Shown: positions 33,809-42,071 of the stretch, one piece after another
Layout of the letters: every line of letters begins with the position of its first letter
How positions within the stretch are numbered: position 1 is the first letter of the stretch
DNA from: an uncultured bacterium
GTDB taxonomy: Bacteria > Planctomycetota > JAJSAM01 > JAJVHW01
Direction of reading: 5' to 3'
Assembly: GCA_937996235.1 (NCBI GenBank)
Contig: CALKVK010000013.1
Span: forward strand, 3,848 to 67,847
DNA length: 64,000 nucleotides
Position numbers and translations under genes: made by a program
The notes under the pieces: generated by a model
Told to the model about the DNA's origin: nothing
The model's database searches: none
Seen by the model: only the letters and a program-made list of their open reading frames with translations

Positions 33809-33846
33809 CACGACCCCGCGCCGCACACGCCGCGCGGGGTCGTGTG
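33807..33846 (+). terminator. Strong hairpin directly after tRNA-Leu
   Basis: CACACGACCCCGCG (33807-33820) pairs perfectly with CGCGGGGTCGTGTG (33833-33846), a 14-bp stem with a 12-base loop. The first two bases are the CA of the tRNA's CCA end. No long T run follows, as is common in high-GC genomes. Confidence 0.75.
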
Positions 33847-33943
33847 ATTCCGGGCCTGCCGCGAGCGACTCCGGCGTCGAAGCTCGTGACGCGCGTGCGG
33901 GTGCGCGACACTCGGACCCCGCGCCGCGCGCCGGAGGTCCACG

Positions 33944-34831
33944 ATGCCCTGCCGCCACCACCCCGACGTCGAGACCGGTCTCTCGACCTGCTACCGCTGC
34001 GGACACCGCTACTGCGCGGACTGCCTCATGGAGTTCCGCGGCCACGCGACGTGCGCCGAGTGCAAGGCGCTCGTGATCGCGCGCGACGACGTCGTCCCAC
34101 CGCCGCGCCAGGCCGGACAGCGATACGACTCCCCGGGGGACGATGCGGCGGAGCACGTCGTCCCGGTCGCGCTCGAGACGGGCCGCGAGGAACTCGGCGC
34201 GGTGCGGGCGCTGTGGCGGACGATGCTCGACGCGACCTTCCACCCGGGCCGCTTCTTCGAGGGGCTCGACACGCGGCGCATGTCGTGGGCGTGTCTCGTG
34301 GTCCCGTGCGTCGCGCAGGCGCTCGCGAGTCTCGGGCTCGCCGTGGCGTGGTCCGCCGGCCTCGGGACCTTCTACCTCGACTTCGTGGACCGCGCGATGC
34401 AGGAGCAGGCGCGGCGGACGGGCGGCACGCCGTTCCCGCGAGAGCAGATGGAGCAGCTGCTGAACCTCTCCTTCTGGGGAGGCGTCCCGATGGCACCGAT
34501 CAACGGGCTCCTCGGTGTCTTCATCGCCGCCGGCGCCGTGCACCTCTATCTGCTCGTGACGAAGCAGGCGCGCCGGCCCTTCGAGCAGACGGTGCGCGCG
34601 CTCTCGTACGCGCAGGCGCCGCTGGCGATGGGCATCGTGCCGATCCTCGGCGCGACGGTGGGGCAGGTGTGGGCCGTGTTCACGAGCGTGATCGCCACGC
34701 GCGCGGTCCATCGCACGAGCACCGGGCACGCCGTCGTCGCCGTGCTGTGGCCGCTGGTGGCCATCTGCGTGTGCTGCTGCGTGCCCTACGCCGCGTTCAT
34801 CGCGTTCGTGGTCGCCAGCAGCGGGCGGTGA
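33944..34831 (+). CDS. Yip1-family membrane protein with N-terminal zinc finger
   Basis: A 295-residue protein. Residues 1-42 form a B-box-like zinc-binding module (CRHHPDVETGLSTCYRCGHRYCADCL and CAEC) that includes six cysteines and nearby histidines. After a linker, residues 90-290 form a Yip1-type domain with about five hydrophobic helices (MSWACLVVPCVAQALASLGLAV, GLLGVFIAAGAVHLYLLV, VVAVLWPLVAICVCCCVPYAAF). In bacteria this pair recurs in proteins of unknown role, possibly in membrane organisation. It converges on the EVE gene with only nine bases between. Confidence 0.78.
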   Translation: MPCRHHPDVETGLSTCYRCGHRYCADCLMEFRGHATCAECKALVIARDDVVPPPRQAGQRYDSPGDDAAEHVVPVALETGREELGAVRALWRTMLDATFHPGRFFEGLDTRRMSWACLVVPCVAQALASLGLAVAWSAGLGTFYLDFVDRAMQEQARRTGGTPFPREQMEQLLNLSFWGGVPMAPINGLLGVFIAAGAVHLYLLVTKQARRPFEQTVRALSYAQAPLAMGIVPILGATVGQVWAVFTSVIATRAVHRTSTGHAVVAVLWPLVAICVCCCVPYAAFIAFVVASSGR

Positions 34832-34840
34832 CGCGCCGCG

Positions 34841-35314
34841 TCAGCCCGCGAGCTCGACGACGCGCGCGTAGTGCTCGGGCGACACCGGCTGCACGCTGAG
34901 ACGCGCGCCGCGCTGCAGCACCATCATGCCCGCGAGCGCCGGGTCGGCCTTCAGCTCGGCCAGCGTGACGACGCGCTCGAAGCGGCGCACGAACTTGACG
35001 TCGACGCAGTACCAGCGCGGCGCGTCGGCCGGGCTGTCCGGGTCGTGGTACGGCGACTTCGCGTCGAACTGCGACGGATCGGGGTAGCCCGAGCGCGCGA
35101 CGCGCGCGAGTCCGGCGACGCCCGTCGGCTCGGAGCTGCTGTGGTAGTAGAGGACGAGGTCGCCCTTGCGGATCTCGTCGCGCAGCAGGTTCCGCGCCTG
35201 GTAGTTGCGCACGCCGTCCCAGTGCGTCGTGCCGCGCGTCGCGGCGCAGAGGTCGTCGATCGAGAAGACGTCCGCCTCGCTCTTGAAGAGCCAGTGCCGG
35301 GGCTGCGCGGGCAC
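34841..35314 (-). CDS. EVE-domain protein
   Basis: A 157-residue protein that is almost entirely an EVE domain (PUA-like fold, PF01878): HWLFKSEADVFSIDDL, WDGVRNYQARNLLRDEIRKGD, VLYYHSS and GVAGLARVARSGYPDPSQFD. EVE domains bind modified bases in DNA or RNA. Single-domain bacterial forms of this length are common and are linked to modified tRNA or DNA recognition. The GTG start at 35314 is two bases after the DoxX stop, so the two genes form one unit. Its substrate is unknown. Confidence 0.85.
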   Translation of the reverse strand: MPAQPRHWLFKSEADVFSIDDLCAATRGTTHWDGVRNYQARNLLRDEIRKGDLVLYYHSSSEPTGVAGLARVARSGYPDPSQFDAKSPYHDPDSPADAPRWYCVDVKFVRRFERVVTLAELKADPALAGMMVLQRGARLSVQPVSPEHYARVVELAG

Positions 35315-35316
35315 GC

Positions 35317-35727
35317 TCAGCCCTTCCGCCAGAACGAGTCCACGGTCAGGCGTCCGCCGCCGAGCATCACGAGCCCGAGCATCGGGAACAGGTAGAGCAG
35401 CGCCATCTCGCGCTTGTCGAGGCCGTCCTTCGCGTGCGCCATGAAGGCGGCGACGAACATGGTGGACGCCGCGAGGAACGCCGCGACGCGCGTGTAGATG
35501 CCGAGCGCGACGGCCGCCCCGCCCACGAACTCCGAGAGCGCCGCCGCCCACGCGAAGAGCGCGGGCGCCGGGAAGCCGAGACGGCGCACGGAGTCCACGA
35601 ACGCCCAGTGCGACGGGTCCTTCGCGCCCGCCGCGACCTTGTCCCAGCCGTGCGTCACGAGGAGTGCGCCACCGAGGCGCACGAGCAAGAGGCCCACGTC
35701 GGGCAGCGTCACCTTGGAGTCGGCCAT
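35317..35727 (-). CDS. DoxX-family membrane protein
   Basis: A 136-residue four-helix DoxX protein (VGLLLVRLGGALLVTHGWDKV, FVGGAAVALGIYTRVAAFLA, MALLYLFPMLGLVMLGGGRL). Family members sit in the inner membrane and take part in redox or thiosulfate oxidation reactions, often with unknown partners. The ATG at 35727 has TACACT six bases upstream, so a leaderless transcript is predicted that continues into the EVE gene. A GGGRLTVDSFW end is typical of the family. Confidence 0.85.
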   Translation of the reverse strand: MADSKVTLPDVGLLLVRLGGALLVTHGWDKVAAGAKDPSHWAFVDSVRRLGFPAPALFAWAAALSEFVGGAAVALGIYTRVAAFLAASTMFVAAFMAHAKDGLDKREMALLYLFPMLGLVMLGGGRLTVDSFWRKG

Positions 35728-35733
35728 GGCGCG

Positions 35734-35739
35734 AGTGTA
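35734..35739 (-). promoter_or_regulatory. Predicted -10 box (TACACT), leaderless DoxX
   Basis: Minus-strand TACACT runs 35739 to 35734. Six bases separate it from the ATG at 35727. It diverges from the box at 35790-35795. Confidence 0.5.
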
Positions 35740-35789
35740 CGCGCGGAGCGAAGCGCCGCACGATCGCGCCCCGCCGCGAGCGGCGCTGG

Positions 35790-35795
35790 TACTCT
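35790..35795 (+). promoter_or_regulatory. Predicted -10 box (TACTCT), leaderless start of the 35802 gene
   Basis: TACTCT, six bases, then ATG at 35802. The box selects this ATG over the longer upstream frame from 35664. Confidence 0.5.
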
Positions 35796-35801
35796 CCCCG
35801 G

Positions 35802-36188
35802 ATGCCCGCGCGTGCCCCGCTGCGCCTCGTGGCCTGCTGCGTCGTTGGCGTCGCCGCCGCGGCCGTCGCGGCCGTGCGCGCGCGCGATCTCGGCCCGCGG
35901 CTCGACATCCGCGTCGCGCGCGTGTTCCGGCGGCCGGAGCAGAGCATGTACGAGGTGCGGGCCACGTGTCGCGGCGGCGAGACGCTCGCTGCGCTGCGCG
36001 CCTCCGTGCTGCGCGGTGCGGCGCGCGTGAGTCCCCCGGACCACACCGAGAACCTCGCGCCGGGCGCGACGTGGACGATCCGCGTGCCCGTCTCGGGCGA
36101 GACGCCCGTTCCGGCTGCGGTGCGGATCGTGCAGTCCGGGCGCGTCGAGCGCGTCTACGACGTCGTGCTCGAGGAGCAGCTCCCGTGA
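35802..36188 (+). CDS. Small exported or anchored protein of unknown function
   Basis: A 128-residue protein with an N-terminal hydrophobic segment (LRLVACCVVGVAAAAVAAV) and a small beta-rich extracytoplasmic domain (LDIRVARVFRRPEQSMYEVRA). It reads like an immunoglobulin-like or DUF1573-type strand domain, but I cannot assign a family. Its stop overlaps the GTG of the next gene (GTGA), so it is probably made with the MauE-S41 fusion protein and may work with it at the membrane. Confidence 0.6.
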   Translation: MPARAPLRLVACCVVGVAAAAVAAVRARDLGPRLDIRVARVFRRPEQSMYEVRATCRGGETLAALRASVLRGAARVSPPDHTENLAPGATWTIRVPVSGETPVPAAVRIVQSGRVERVYDVVLEEQLP

Positions 36189-38137
36189 ACGCGGCCCGCG
36201 CGCTGCGACTCGCGACCGCCGCGGCCGCGCTCTACCTCGGCGTGTTCTGGCTGTGGGCCGGGGTCGCGAAGGTCGTGTCGCCCGAGCCGGCGTACGAGTT
36301 CGCCGCGCAGGCCGTGGGCGGCGGAGTTCCCGCGCAGGCGGTGCTCGTCCTCTCCGTGCTCGCCGAGACGGCGCTCGGCGCAGCGCTCCTCGTGCGCGGC
36401 ACACGCCCGCTGCGCGGACTCGCGGCGTCGTTCGCGCTCCTGTGCGTCTTCTCGGCCCTGCTCGGCGTGGCGGCGGCGCGCGGCTACGGCCACCTCTCCT
36501 GCGGCTGCTTCGCGCTGTTCGCGCGCGAGTCGAAGACCGTCGCCGACGAGCTCTGGATCACCGCCGGTCACGCCGCGGGTGTCGGTCTGCTGCTGCTCGC
36601 GCACGTGCTCGTCGGTCGCGGGGCTCGGCGTGCCGCACCCGCGCTCGCGGCCGCGCTCCTCGTCGTCGGCGGGGGCGTCGCGCGCGGCGAGGACGTCGCG
36701 CTCGTGAACGCCGGGTTCGAGGACGGGCTCGCCGGCTGGACCCTCGTCGAGGGCGCGCGCAACGGCGGCGGGACGTCCGTCTCGGCGGTGGAGCTCGACG
36801 TGGCCGTCGCCCACGGCGGCAAGGCGGCGCTGCGTCTGCGCGGCGACGCAGCCACGGCTCGCTGGCAGATGGTGTCGCAGCGTGTGGCCGTCGCGGAGGG
36901 CAGCCGGATCTCGCTGCGCGTCGCCGCGCGCTCGGCCGACGTGCACCCGCAGGGGGCGCAGTTCGCGAACGCGAACGCGACGATCGCGTTCTTCGACGCC
37001 GCGGGCCGGCGCCTCGCGCTGCTCGGGACGGCGCGACTCGCGGGCGACCGCGACTGGGTCGACCTCGGGCTCGAGGTGTTCGCGCCGCCGGGCACCACGC
37101 ACGCCGAGGTCGGGCTCTTCCTCTCGTCCACGGGCACGCTCTGGTTCGACGACGTGCGGCTCGCCACCGCGCCGGCCGACGCGACGACGCGCGCGGGCCG
37201 CGCGGCCGCGTTCGACGCGCTCGCGTGGCACCTCGACCGCACGTATCCGTTCTTCGGCCTCGCCGGGAAGCCGCAGGCGGACGAGCTCTTCGCGAAGCAC
37301 CGCGAGGCGGCGCTCGCCGCGGCCGACGAGGGCGCGTTCGTGGAAGGGCTCCGCGCGCTCCTCGCAGAGCTCCGCGACCTGCACGTGGTGCTGCACGTGC
37401 GCGGCCGCGCGGTCCCGACCGTGCCTCCGTCGAGTGCGCCGCGCGTCTCCGTCGCGGGCCTCGTTCGGCGCCTCGATCCGGCGACGCTGCTGCGCGGCCG
37501 CAACGTGCTCGCGGGCTGGATCGGCGCGGGCGAGCAGCGCACCGCCTACCTGCTCGTCGCGTCGTGGCAGCTCCAGGAGAGCGACCTGGCGCTCGTCGGC
37601 CGTGCGTTCGAGCAGTTCGCGGGCGCGGAACGTCTCGTCCTCGACGTGCGCCTGAACGGCGGCGGCGACGAGCGCCAGGCCGCGACGGTCGCCGCGCGGT
37701 TCGCGGACGCGGACGTCGTCTACGCGCGCTCGGTGTTCCGCGACCCGACGCTCCCCGGCACCGACGGGTTCGGCCCGCCCGCGGACCGCGTGCTGGCCGC
37801 GGCCCCCGCGGACGAGCGCTTCGCGGGGCGTGTCGCGGTGCTCCAGGGGCCGGCGTGCGTCAGCTCGACCGAGGGGTTCCTGCTGATGTGCGCGGCGCTG
37901 CCGCGCGTGACGCGCGTCGGGACGCCGTCGCGCGGCGCGAGCGGCAACCCGGCGCCGTTCGAGGTCCTGCCGGGCGTGACGGTCAACGTCTCGCGCTGGC
38001 GCTCGCTCACGCCCGCGGGCGACTGCATCGAGGGCGTGGGCGTCGCGCCCGACGTGCTCGTGACCGACCCGCCGGCGGACGCGGCCGCCGACGCCGACCC
38101 GGTGCTCGAGCGCGCGCTCGACCTGCTGCGGCGGTAG
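36185..38137 (+). CDS. Fusion of MauE/DoxX-like membrane domain, beta-sandwich domain and S41 peptidase
   Basis: A continuous 650-residue frame with three parts. Residues 1-150 are four membrane helices with the MauE/DoxX pattern (FWLWAGVAKVVSP, SCGCFALF), a family tied to thiol or quinone redox chemistry. Residues 165-335 look like a carbohydrate-binding beta-sandwich (VNAGFEDGLAGWTLVEG, LWFDDVRLATAP). Residues 340-650 are an S41 (tail-specific/C-terminal processing) peptidase domain with a conserved strand VLDVRLNGGGDER and the nucleophile region ACVSSTEGF (S560/S561). Usual S41 proteases have a PDZ domain and no MauE part. The peptidase would lie outside the inner membrane. The fusion is unusual and no function is known. 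Confidence 0.72.
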   Translation: MNAARALRLATAAAALYLGVFWLWAGVAKVVSPEPAYEFAAQAVGGGVPAQAVLVLSVLAETALGAALLVRGTRPLRGLAASFALLCVFSALLGVAAARGYGHLSCGCFALFARESKTVADELWITAGHAAGVGLLLLAHVLVGRGARRAAPALAAALLVVGGGVARGEDVALVNAGFEDGLAGWTLVEGARNGGGTSVSAVELDVAVAHGGKAALRLRGDAATARWQMVSQRVAVAEGSRISLRVAARSADVHPQGAQFANANATIAFFDAAGRRLALLGTARLAGDRDWVDLGLEVFAPPGTTHAEVGLFLSSTGTLWFDDVRLATAPADATTRAGRAAAFDALAWHLDRTYPFFGLAGKPQADELFAKHREAALAAADEGAFVEGLRALLAELRDLHVVLHVRGRAVPTVPPSSAPRVSVAGLVRRLDPATLLRGRNVLAGWIGAGEQRTAYLLVASWQLQESDLALVGRAFEQFAGAERLVLDVRLNGGGDERQAATVAARFADADVVYARSVFRDPTLPGTDGFGPPADRVLAAAPADERFAGRVAVLQGPACVSSTEGFLLMCAALPRVTRVGTPSRGASGNPAPFEVLPGVTVNVSRWRSLTPAGDCIEGVGVAPDVLVTDPPADAAADADPVLERALDLLRR

Positions 38138-38157
38138 GTGCCGCTCCGCCGCGCGCG

Positions 38158-38163
38158 TAGCAT
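38158..38163 (+). promoter_or_regulatory. Predicted -10 box (TAGCAT), leaderless lptB
   Basis: TAGCAT, six bases, GTG at 38170. It begins 20 bases after the previous stop. Confidence 0.5.
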
Positions 38164-38169
38164 CCGCGC

Positions 38170-38895
38170 GTGCCGCTGCTCGAGACCCGCAAGCTGGTGA
38201 AGGAGTTCGGCGCGCGCGGGCGCGTCGTCGACGAGGTCTCGTTCGGGGTCGAGCCCGGCGAGGTGGTGGGGCTGCTCGGGCCGAACGGCGCGGGGAAGAC
38301 GACGTCGTTCCGCATGGCGGTGGGCATGCTCCGCCCCGACTCGGGCGAGGTGCTGCTCGGCGACGTGGACGTCACGCGCACGCCGATGTACCGCCGCGCG
38401 CGGATGGGCATGGGCTACCTCAGCCAGGAGCCGTCGATCTTCCGCGGCCTGACCGCCGAGGAGAACGTGCTCGCGATCCTCGAGACGCTGCCGATCGACC
38501 GCGCGGAGCGCAGGCGGCGGCTCGAGGAGCACCTGACCGAGCTCGGGCTCACGCACGTGCGCAAGTCGCTCGCGCAGTCGCTCTCGGGCGGCGAGAAGCG
38601 GCGGCTCGAGATCACGCGCTCGCTGGTGACGGCACCCAGGATCCTGCTCCTCGACGAGCCGTTCGCGGGGGTGGACCCGAAGACGGTCGCGGAGATCCAG
38701 GGGATCGTGCGGCGCCTGCGCGAGCGGGGCATGGGCATCCTGCTCACCGACCACAGCGTGCGCGAGACGCTCTCGATCACCGACCGCGCCTACATCATCT
38801 ACCAGGGCCGGATCCTGAAGCACGGGACGCCGGAGGACATCCTGGGCGACGAGGAGGTGCGGGGGTTCTATCTGGGGGACGAGTTCAAGATGTGA
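38170..38895 (+). CDS. lptB: LPS export ABC transporter ATP-binding protein LptB
   Basis: A 241-residue ABC ATPase, the size of LptB. It powers extraction of lipopolysaccharide from the inner membrane with LptF and LptG. Walker A GPNGAGKTTS (K43), Q loop SQEPSIF, signature LSGGEKRRLEI, Walker B ILLLDEPFAGVDP and the LptB-type switch TDHSVRETL are all present. FAGVDP and DHSVRETL distinguish LptB from the similar branched-chain amino-acid (LivF/LivG) ATPases. LptA, LptC, LptF and LptG are not next to it, so the export genes are scattered in this genome. Confidence 0.9.
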   Translation: MPLLETRKLVKEFGARGRVVDEVSFGVEPGEVVGLLGPNGAGKTTSFRMAVGMLRPDSGEVLLGDVDVTRTPMYRRARMGMGYLSQEPSIFRGLTAEENVLAILETLPIDRAERRRRLEEHLTELGLTHVRKSLAQSLSGGEKRRLEITRSLVTAPRILLLDEPFAGVDPKTVAEIQGIVRRLRERGMGILLTDHSVRETLSITDRAYIIYQGRILKHGTPEDILGDEEVRGFYLGDEFKM

Positions 38896-38979
38896 CGCGG
38901 CGCCGCCGCAGGTCGGCGGTCGCGATGTGGATTCGGCGCTTGAGTCGCCGCTCCGGATTGCCGAGAAGGGACAGGGGGC

Positions 38980-40116
38980 GTGCCGTGGCACCGGTGCGCC
39001 GGGCCACACCACATGCACGACGTGAACGGTACGGAGATCGCGACGGCGGACGAGCGACGGATCCTGGTCGTGGACGACGAGCCCGCGATCCGGACCATGC
39101 TCGGCGTCTTCCTGCGCCGCCTCGGCTTCGAGGTGGAGGCCGCGCCCGACGCGGAGAGCGCGCTCGAGCTCCTGCAGCTCGGCGGCTACTTCCTCGTCAT
39201 CACCGACGTCGGCATGCCCGGCCTCTCCGGCCTCGACCTGCTCTCGGCGATCCACGGCCTCTGCGCGCCCGACGACCCGCGCTCGCCCGACGTGATCATC
39301 GTGACGGGCCGGCCCGGCGAGAAGGTGGCCGTCGAGGCGCTGCGCCGCGGCGCGTACGACTACTTCGCGAAGCCGTTCTCGTTCGACGCGATGACCTTCA
39401 CGGTCAAGCGCCTGATCGAGCGCCGCCGCCTGCGGCGCGAGGCGCGCGAGTACAACGCGCTGATGGTGCGGCTGCAGGCCGAGAACGAGCACGCGCACCA
39501 GGCCATGCAGGCGCTCGTCGAGGCGGTCTACGCCAAGGACAACTACACGCGCGGCCACATGGAGCGCGTGGGACTGATCGCCGCCCGCATGGGACGCCAC
39601 ATGGGCATGCGCGAGCGCGAGGTCGAGCTGCTCTACCGCGCGGGCACGCTGCACGACATCGGCAAGATCGGCACGCCCGACCACGTCCTCAACAAGCCCT
39701 CGGCGCTCACCGACAGCGAGTGGGAGGGCATCCGCCTGCACCCGATCGTCGGCGCGAACATCCTGGCGCCGATCCGCGCGCTCGCCGACGTGTGCGCGCC
39801 GGTCCGCTGCCACCACGAGCGCTGGGACGGCTCCGGCTACCCGGACCGGCTCGGCACGCAGGACATCCCGCGCCTCGCGCGCGTGCTCGCCGTGGCGGAC
39901 GTCTGCGACGCGCTCTACAGCGACCGCGCGTACCGCGTGGGGCTGCCGGAGTCCACCGTGCGCGAGATCATCCTCTCGGGCCGCGGCAACCACTTCGACC
40001 CGGAGTGCGTGGACGCGCTGATGGACCTCTGCGAGGCCGGCCAGGTCTTCGAGCCGCTCGCTTCGTCGTGCTCCGACCGGCGCGTCGGCGACGACGAGCT
40101 CGTCCATCCCTGCTGA
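38980..40116 (+). CDS. Response regulator with HD-GYP output domain
   Basis: A 378-residue two-domain regulator. The receiver domain (residues 27-150) has the acidic pair D32-D33, phosphoacceptor D76 in VITDVGMPG and K131 in FAKPFSF. The HD-GYP domain (residues 175-350) has the metal-binding HDIGKIGTPDHVL (H225-D226) and the diagnostic HHERWDGSGYPDRL, so it should hydrolyse cyclic di-GMP. A partner histidine kinase is not adjacent. GTG at 38980 was used; ATG at 39013 (residue 12) is equally possible and keeps the whole receiver. Confidence 0.9.
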   Translation: MPWHRCAGPHHMHDVNGTEIATADERRILVVDDEPAIRTMLGVFLRRLGFEVEAAPDAESALELLQLGGYFLVITDVGMPGLSGLDLLSAIHGLCAPDDPRSPDVIIVTGRPGEKVAVEALRRGAYDYFAKPFSFDAMTFTVKRLIERRRLRREAREYNALMVRLQAENEHAHQAMQALVEAVYAKDNYTRGHMERVGLIAARMGRHMGMREREVELLYRAGTLHDIGKIGTPDHVLNKPSALTDSEWEGIRLHPIVGANILAPIRALADVCAPVRCHHERWDGSGYPDRLGTQDIPRLARVLAVADVCDALYSDRAYRVGLPESTVREIILSGRGNHFDPECVDALMDLCEAGQVFEPLASSCSDRRVGDDELVHPC

Positions 40117-40210
40117 GTCGCGGACGGCGCGTGTGACCGGGCTCCCACGCGAGCCGCGAAAGCGTGATCCGGGCCTCGCCCCAGCGCTTCGGATGTCGCG
40201 GCGCCCGGGC

Positions 40211-40216
40211 TAACCT
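40211..40216 (+). promoter_or_regulatory. Predicted -10 box (TAACCT) of etfBA
   Basis: TAACCT gives a start near 40223 and a leader of about 30 bases that includes a strong Shine-Dalgarno (GGAGGAG, 40241-40247) before the ATG at 40253. This is the contrasting, leadered promoter type of this genome. Confidence 0.45.
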
Positions 40217-40252
40217 CGCCCGTTCGAACCGGCCCGTCCCGGAGGAGTCCCG

Positions 40253-41005
40253 ATGAAGATCGTCGTCTGCGTGAAGCGCGTGCCCGACAGCGCGGCCAAG
40301 ATCCGGCCGGCCGCCGACGGCCGCTCGATCGAGTCGCAGGGCGTCGAGTTCGTGATCTCGCCCTACGACGAGATCGCGCTCGAGCGCGCCGTGCAGTTGC
40401 GCGAGGCCGGCGCCGCCACGCAGGTCACCGTGCTCTCGCTCGGACCCGCCGAGGCGTCGAAGGAGCTCCGCAAGGCCCTCGCGATGGGGGCGGACGACGC
40501 GGTGCTGCTCGTCGATCCGCGCCCGCAGCGCGACCCGAGCTCCACGGCCGAGGCCCTCGCGACGGAGCTGCGCGCCCTCGCGCCCGACGTCGTGCTCTGC
40601 GGCTGGAAGGCGATCGACGACGACTCGGGCGTCGTGGCGGGGCTCCTCGCCGCGCGTCTCGACTACGCGTACGCGTCGTTCGCCGTGAAGCTCGACGCGG
40701 AGGGCTCCGGCCTGCGCGTCTCGCGCGAGGTCGAGGGGCGCGAGGAGATCGTGCAGGTGCCGACGCCGTGCGTCGTCACGGTCCAGCGCGGCCTCGCCGA
40801 GCCGCGCTTCGCGTCGCTGAAGGGCATCATGGCGGCGAAGAAGAAGCCGCTCGTGGAGAAGCCCGCGCCCGACGCCGCCGACGCCTCGACCGTGGTGGCC
40901 GTCACGCCGCCGCCCGCGCGGGCGGCCGGCCGCATCCTCGGCGAAGGCGCCGCGGCCGTGCCGGAGCTCGTGCGCGTGCTGCGCGACGAGCTCGGCGCGC
41001 TCTGA
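40253..41005 (+). CDS. etfB: Electron transfer flavoprotein subunit beta
   Basis: A 250-residue EtfB, the AMP-binding subunit of the ETF dimer. Landmarks are MKIVVCVKRVPDS, FVISPYDEIALERAVQLRE, the nucleotide-binding GWKAIDDDSGVVAGLLAARL and PCVVTVQRGLAEPRFASLKGIMAAKKKP. With EtfA it takes electrons from the acyl-CoA dehydrogenases of the 5-8 kb operon and passes them to ETF-quinone oxidoreductase. It is followed by etfA after 55 bases. Confidence 0.93.
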   Translation: MKIVVCVKRVPDSAAKIRPAADGRSIESQGVEFVISPYDEIALERAVQLREAGAATQVTVLSLGPAEASKELRKALAMGADDAVLLVDPRPQRDPSSTAEALATELRALAPDVVLCGWKAIDDDSGVVAGLLAARLDYAYASFAVKLDAEGSGLRVSREVEGREEIVQVPTPCVVTVQRGLAEPRFASLKGIMAAKKKPLVEKPAPDAADASTVVAVTPPPARAAGRILGEGAAAVPELVRVLRDELGAL

Positions 41006-41060
41006 TCGATCGCACGTCCCGAGACCGCACAACCCCGAAACGCACGCCCGGAGATCGACG

Positions 41061-42041
41061 ATGAGCGGCAACGTCCTGGTGTTCCTGGAGTCCGACGGCG
41101 GTCGTCTGCGCAAGCCGGCCCGCGAGGGTCTCGGCGCGGGCGCCGCGCTCGCGGCGGCGCTCGGCGTCGAGCTGCACGCGGTGATCGCCGCACCCGACGC
41201 CGCGGCCGTCGCGGCCGCCGAGGGCGGGCTGGGCGTCGCCGCGCTGCACGTGGTCGAGGACCCCGCGCTCGCGACGTCGCTCGCGGGCCCGCACTGCCGC
41301 GCCGTGAAGGCGGCCGCCGCGGCAGCGTCCGCCGCGTGGCTCCTCTTCCCCGCGACGGTCCTCGGGCGCGACGTGCTCGCGACCGTCGCCGGCGCGCTCG
41401 GGGCGGGCGTCGCCGCCGACGCGACGGCGCTCGAGGTCGTCGGCGGCGAGGTGCGCATCACCCGGCCGATCTGTGCGGGGAAGGCCGTGCAGGTGGTCGC
41501 GGCGAAGCGCTCGCCGTTCTGCATCGGGCTCCGGCCGAACGCGTTCCGCGCGCACGGCGGCGGCGCGACCGGCCGCACCGAGACGCACGCGCTGCCTGCC
41601 GGCGCGGCCGGCGCCCCGGCCGCGCGCGTCCTCGAGGTCCGCGCGCCGGAGCAGCGCAGCGTCGACCTGACCGAGGCCGACGTGATCGTCTCCGGCGGTC
41701 GCGGCCTGAAGGGCCCGGAGCACTTCCACCTGGTCGAGGAGCTCGCCGCCGCGCTCGGCGGCGTGGTGGGGGCGAGCCGGGCGGTCGTGGACGCCGGCTG
41801 GCGGCCGCACTCGGAGCAGGTGGGTCAGACCGGCAAGACGGTCTCGCCGAAGCTCTACGTGGCGTGCGGCATCTCGGGGGCCATCCAGCACCTCGCTGGG
41901 ATGAACTCCAGCAAGTGCATCGTCGCGGTCAACAAGGACGCCGAGGCGCCCATCTTCAAGGTCGCCGACCTCGGGATCGTGGGGGACGTCTTCGAGGTGC
42001 TCCCGGCACTGACCGCCGCGGTCCGCGCCGCGAAGGGCTGA
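41061..42041 (+). CDS. etfA: Electron transfer flavoprotein subunit alpha
   Basis: A 326-residue EtfA with the C-terminal FAD-binding domain intact: IVSGGRGLKG, GASRAVVDAGWRPHSEQVGQTG (in two parts), SPKLYVACGISGAIQHLAGM and VAVNKDAEAPIFKVADLGIVGD. The N-terminal half is the variable EtfA/B-like domain. It forms the FAD-carrying partner of EtfB. The operon ends with a hairpin at 42052-42071. Confidence 0.94.
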   Translation: MSGNVLVFLESDGGRLRKPAREGLGAGAALAAALGVELHAVIAAPDAAAVAAAEGGLGVAALHVVEDPALATSLAGPHCRAVKAAAAAASAAWLLFPATVLGRDVLATVAGALGAGVAADATALEVVGGEVRITRPICAGKAVQVVAAKRSPFCIGLRPNAFRAHGGGATGRTETHALPAGAAGAPAARVLEVRAPEQRSVDLTEADVIVSGGRGLKGPEHFHLVEELAAALGGVVGASRAVVDAGWRPHSEQVGQTGKTVSPKLYVACGISGAIQHLAGMNSSKCIVAVNKDAEAPIFKVADLGIVGDVFEVLPALTAAVRAAKG

Positions 42042-42051
42042 TGCGACCCTC

Positions 42052-42071
42052 GGCGTGACGTCCGTCACGCC
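42052..42071 (+). terminator. Terminator-like hairpin after etfA
   Basis: GGCGTGAC, a GTCC tetraloop and GTCACGCC: an eight-base perfect stem starting 10 bases after the etfA stop. A T tract is absent. A second small hairpin, GGGCTGC-GGA-GCAGCCC, lies at 42197-42213. Confidence 0.6.

Noticed and set aside
33714..33911. Reading frames across tRNA-Leu on both strands
   Set aside because: They overlap a complete tRNA with perfect stems; the frames are by-products.
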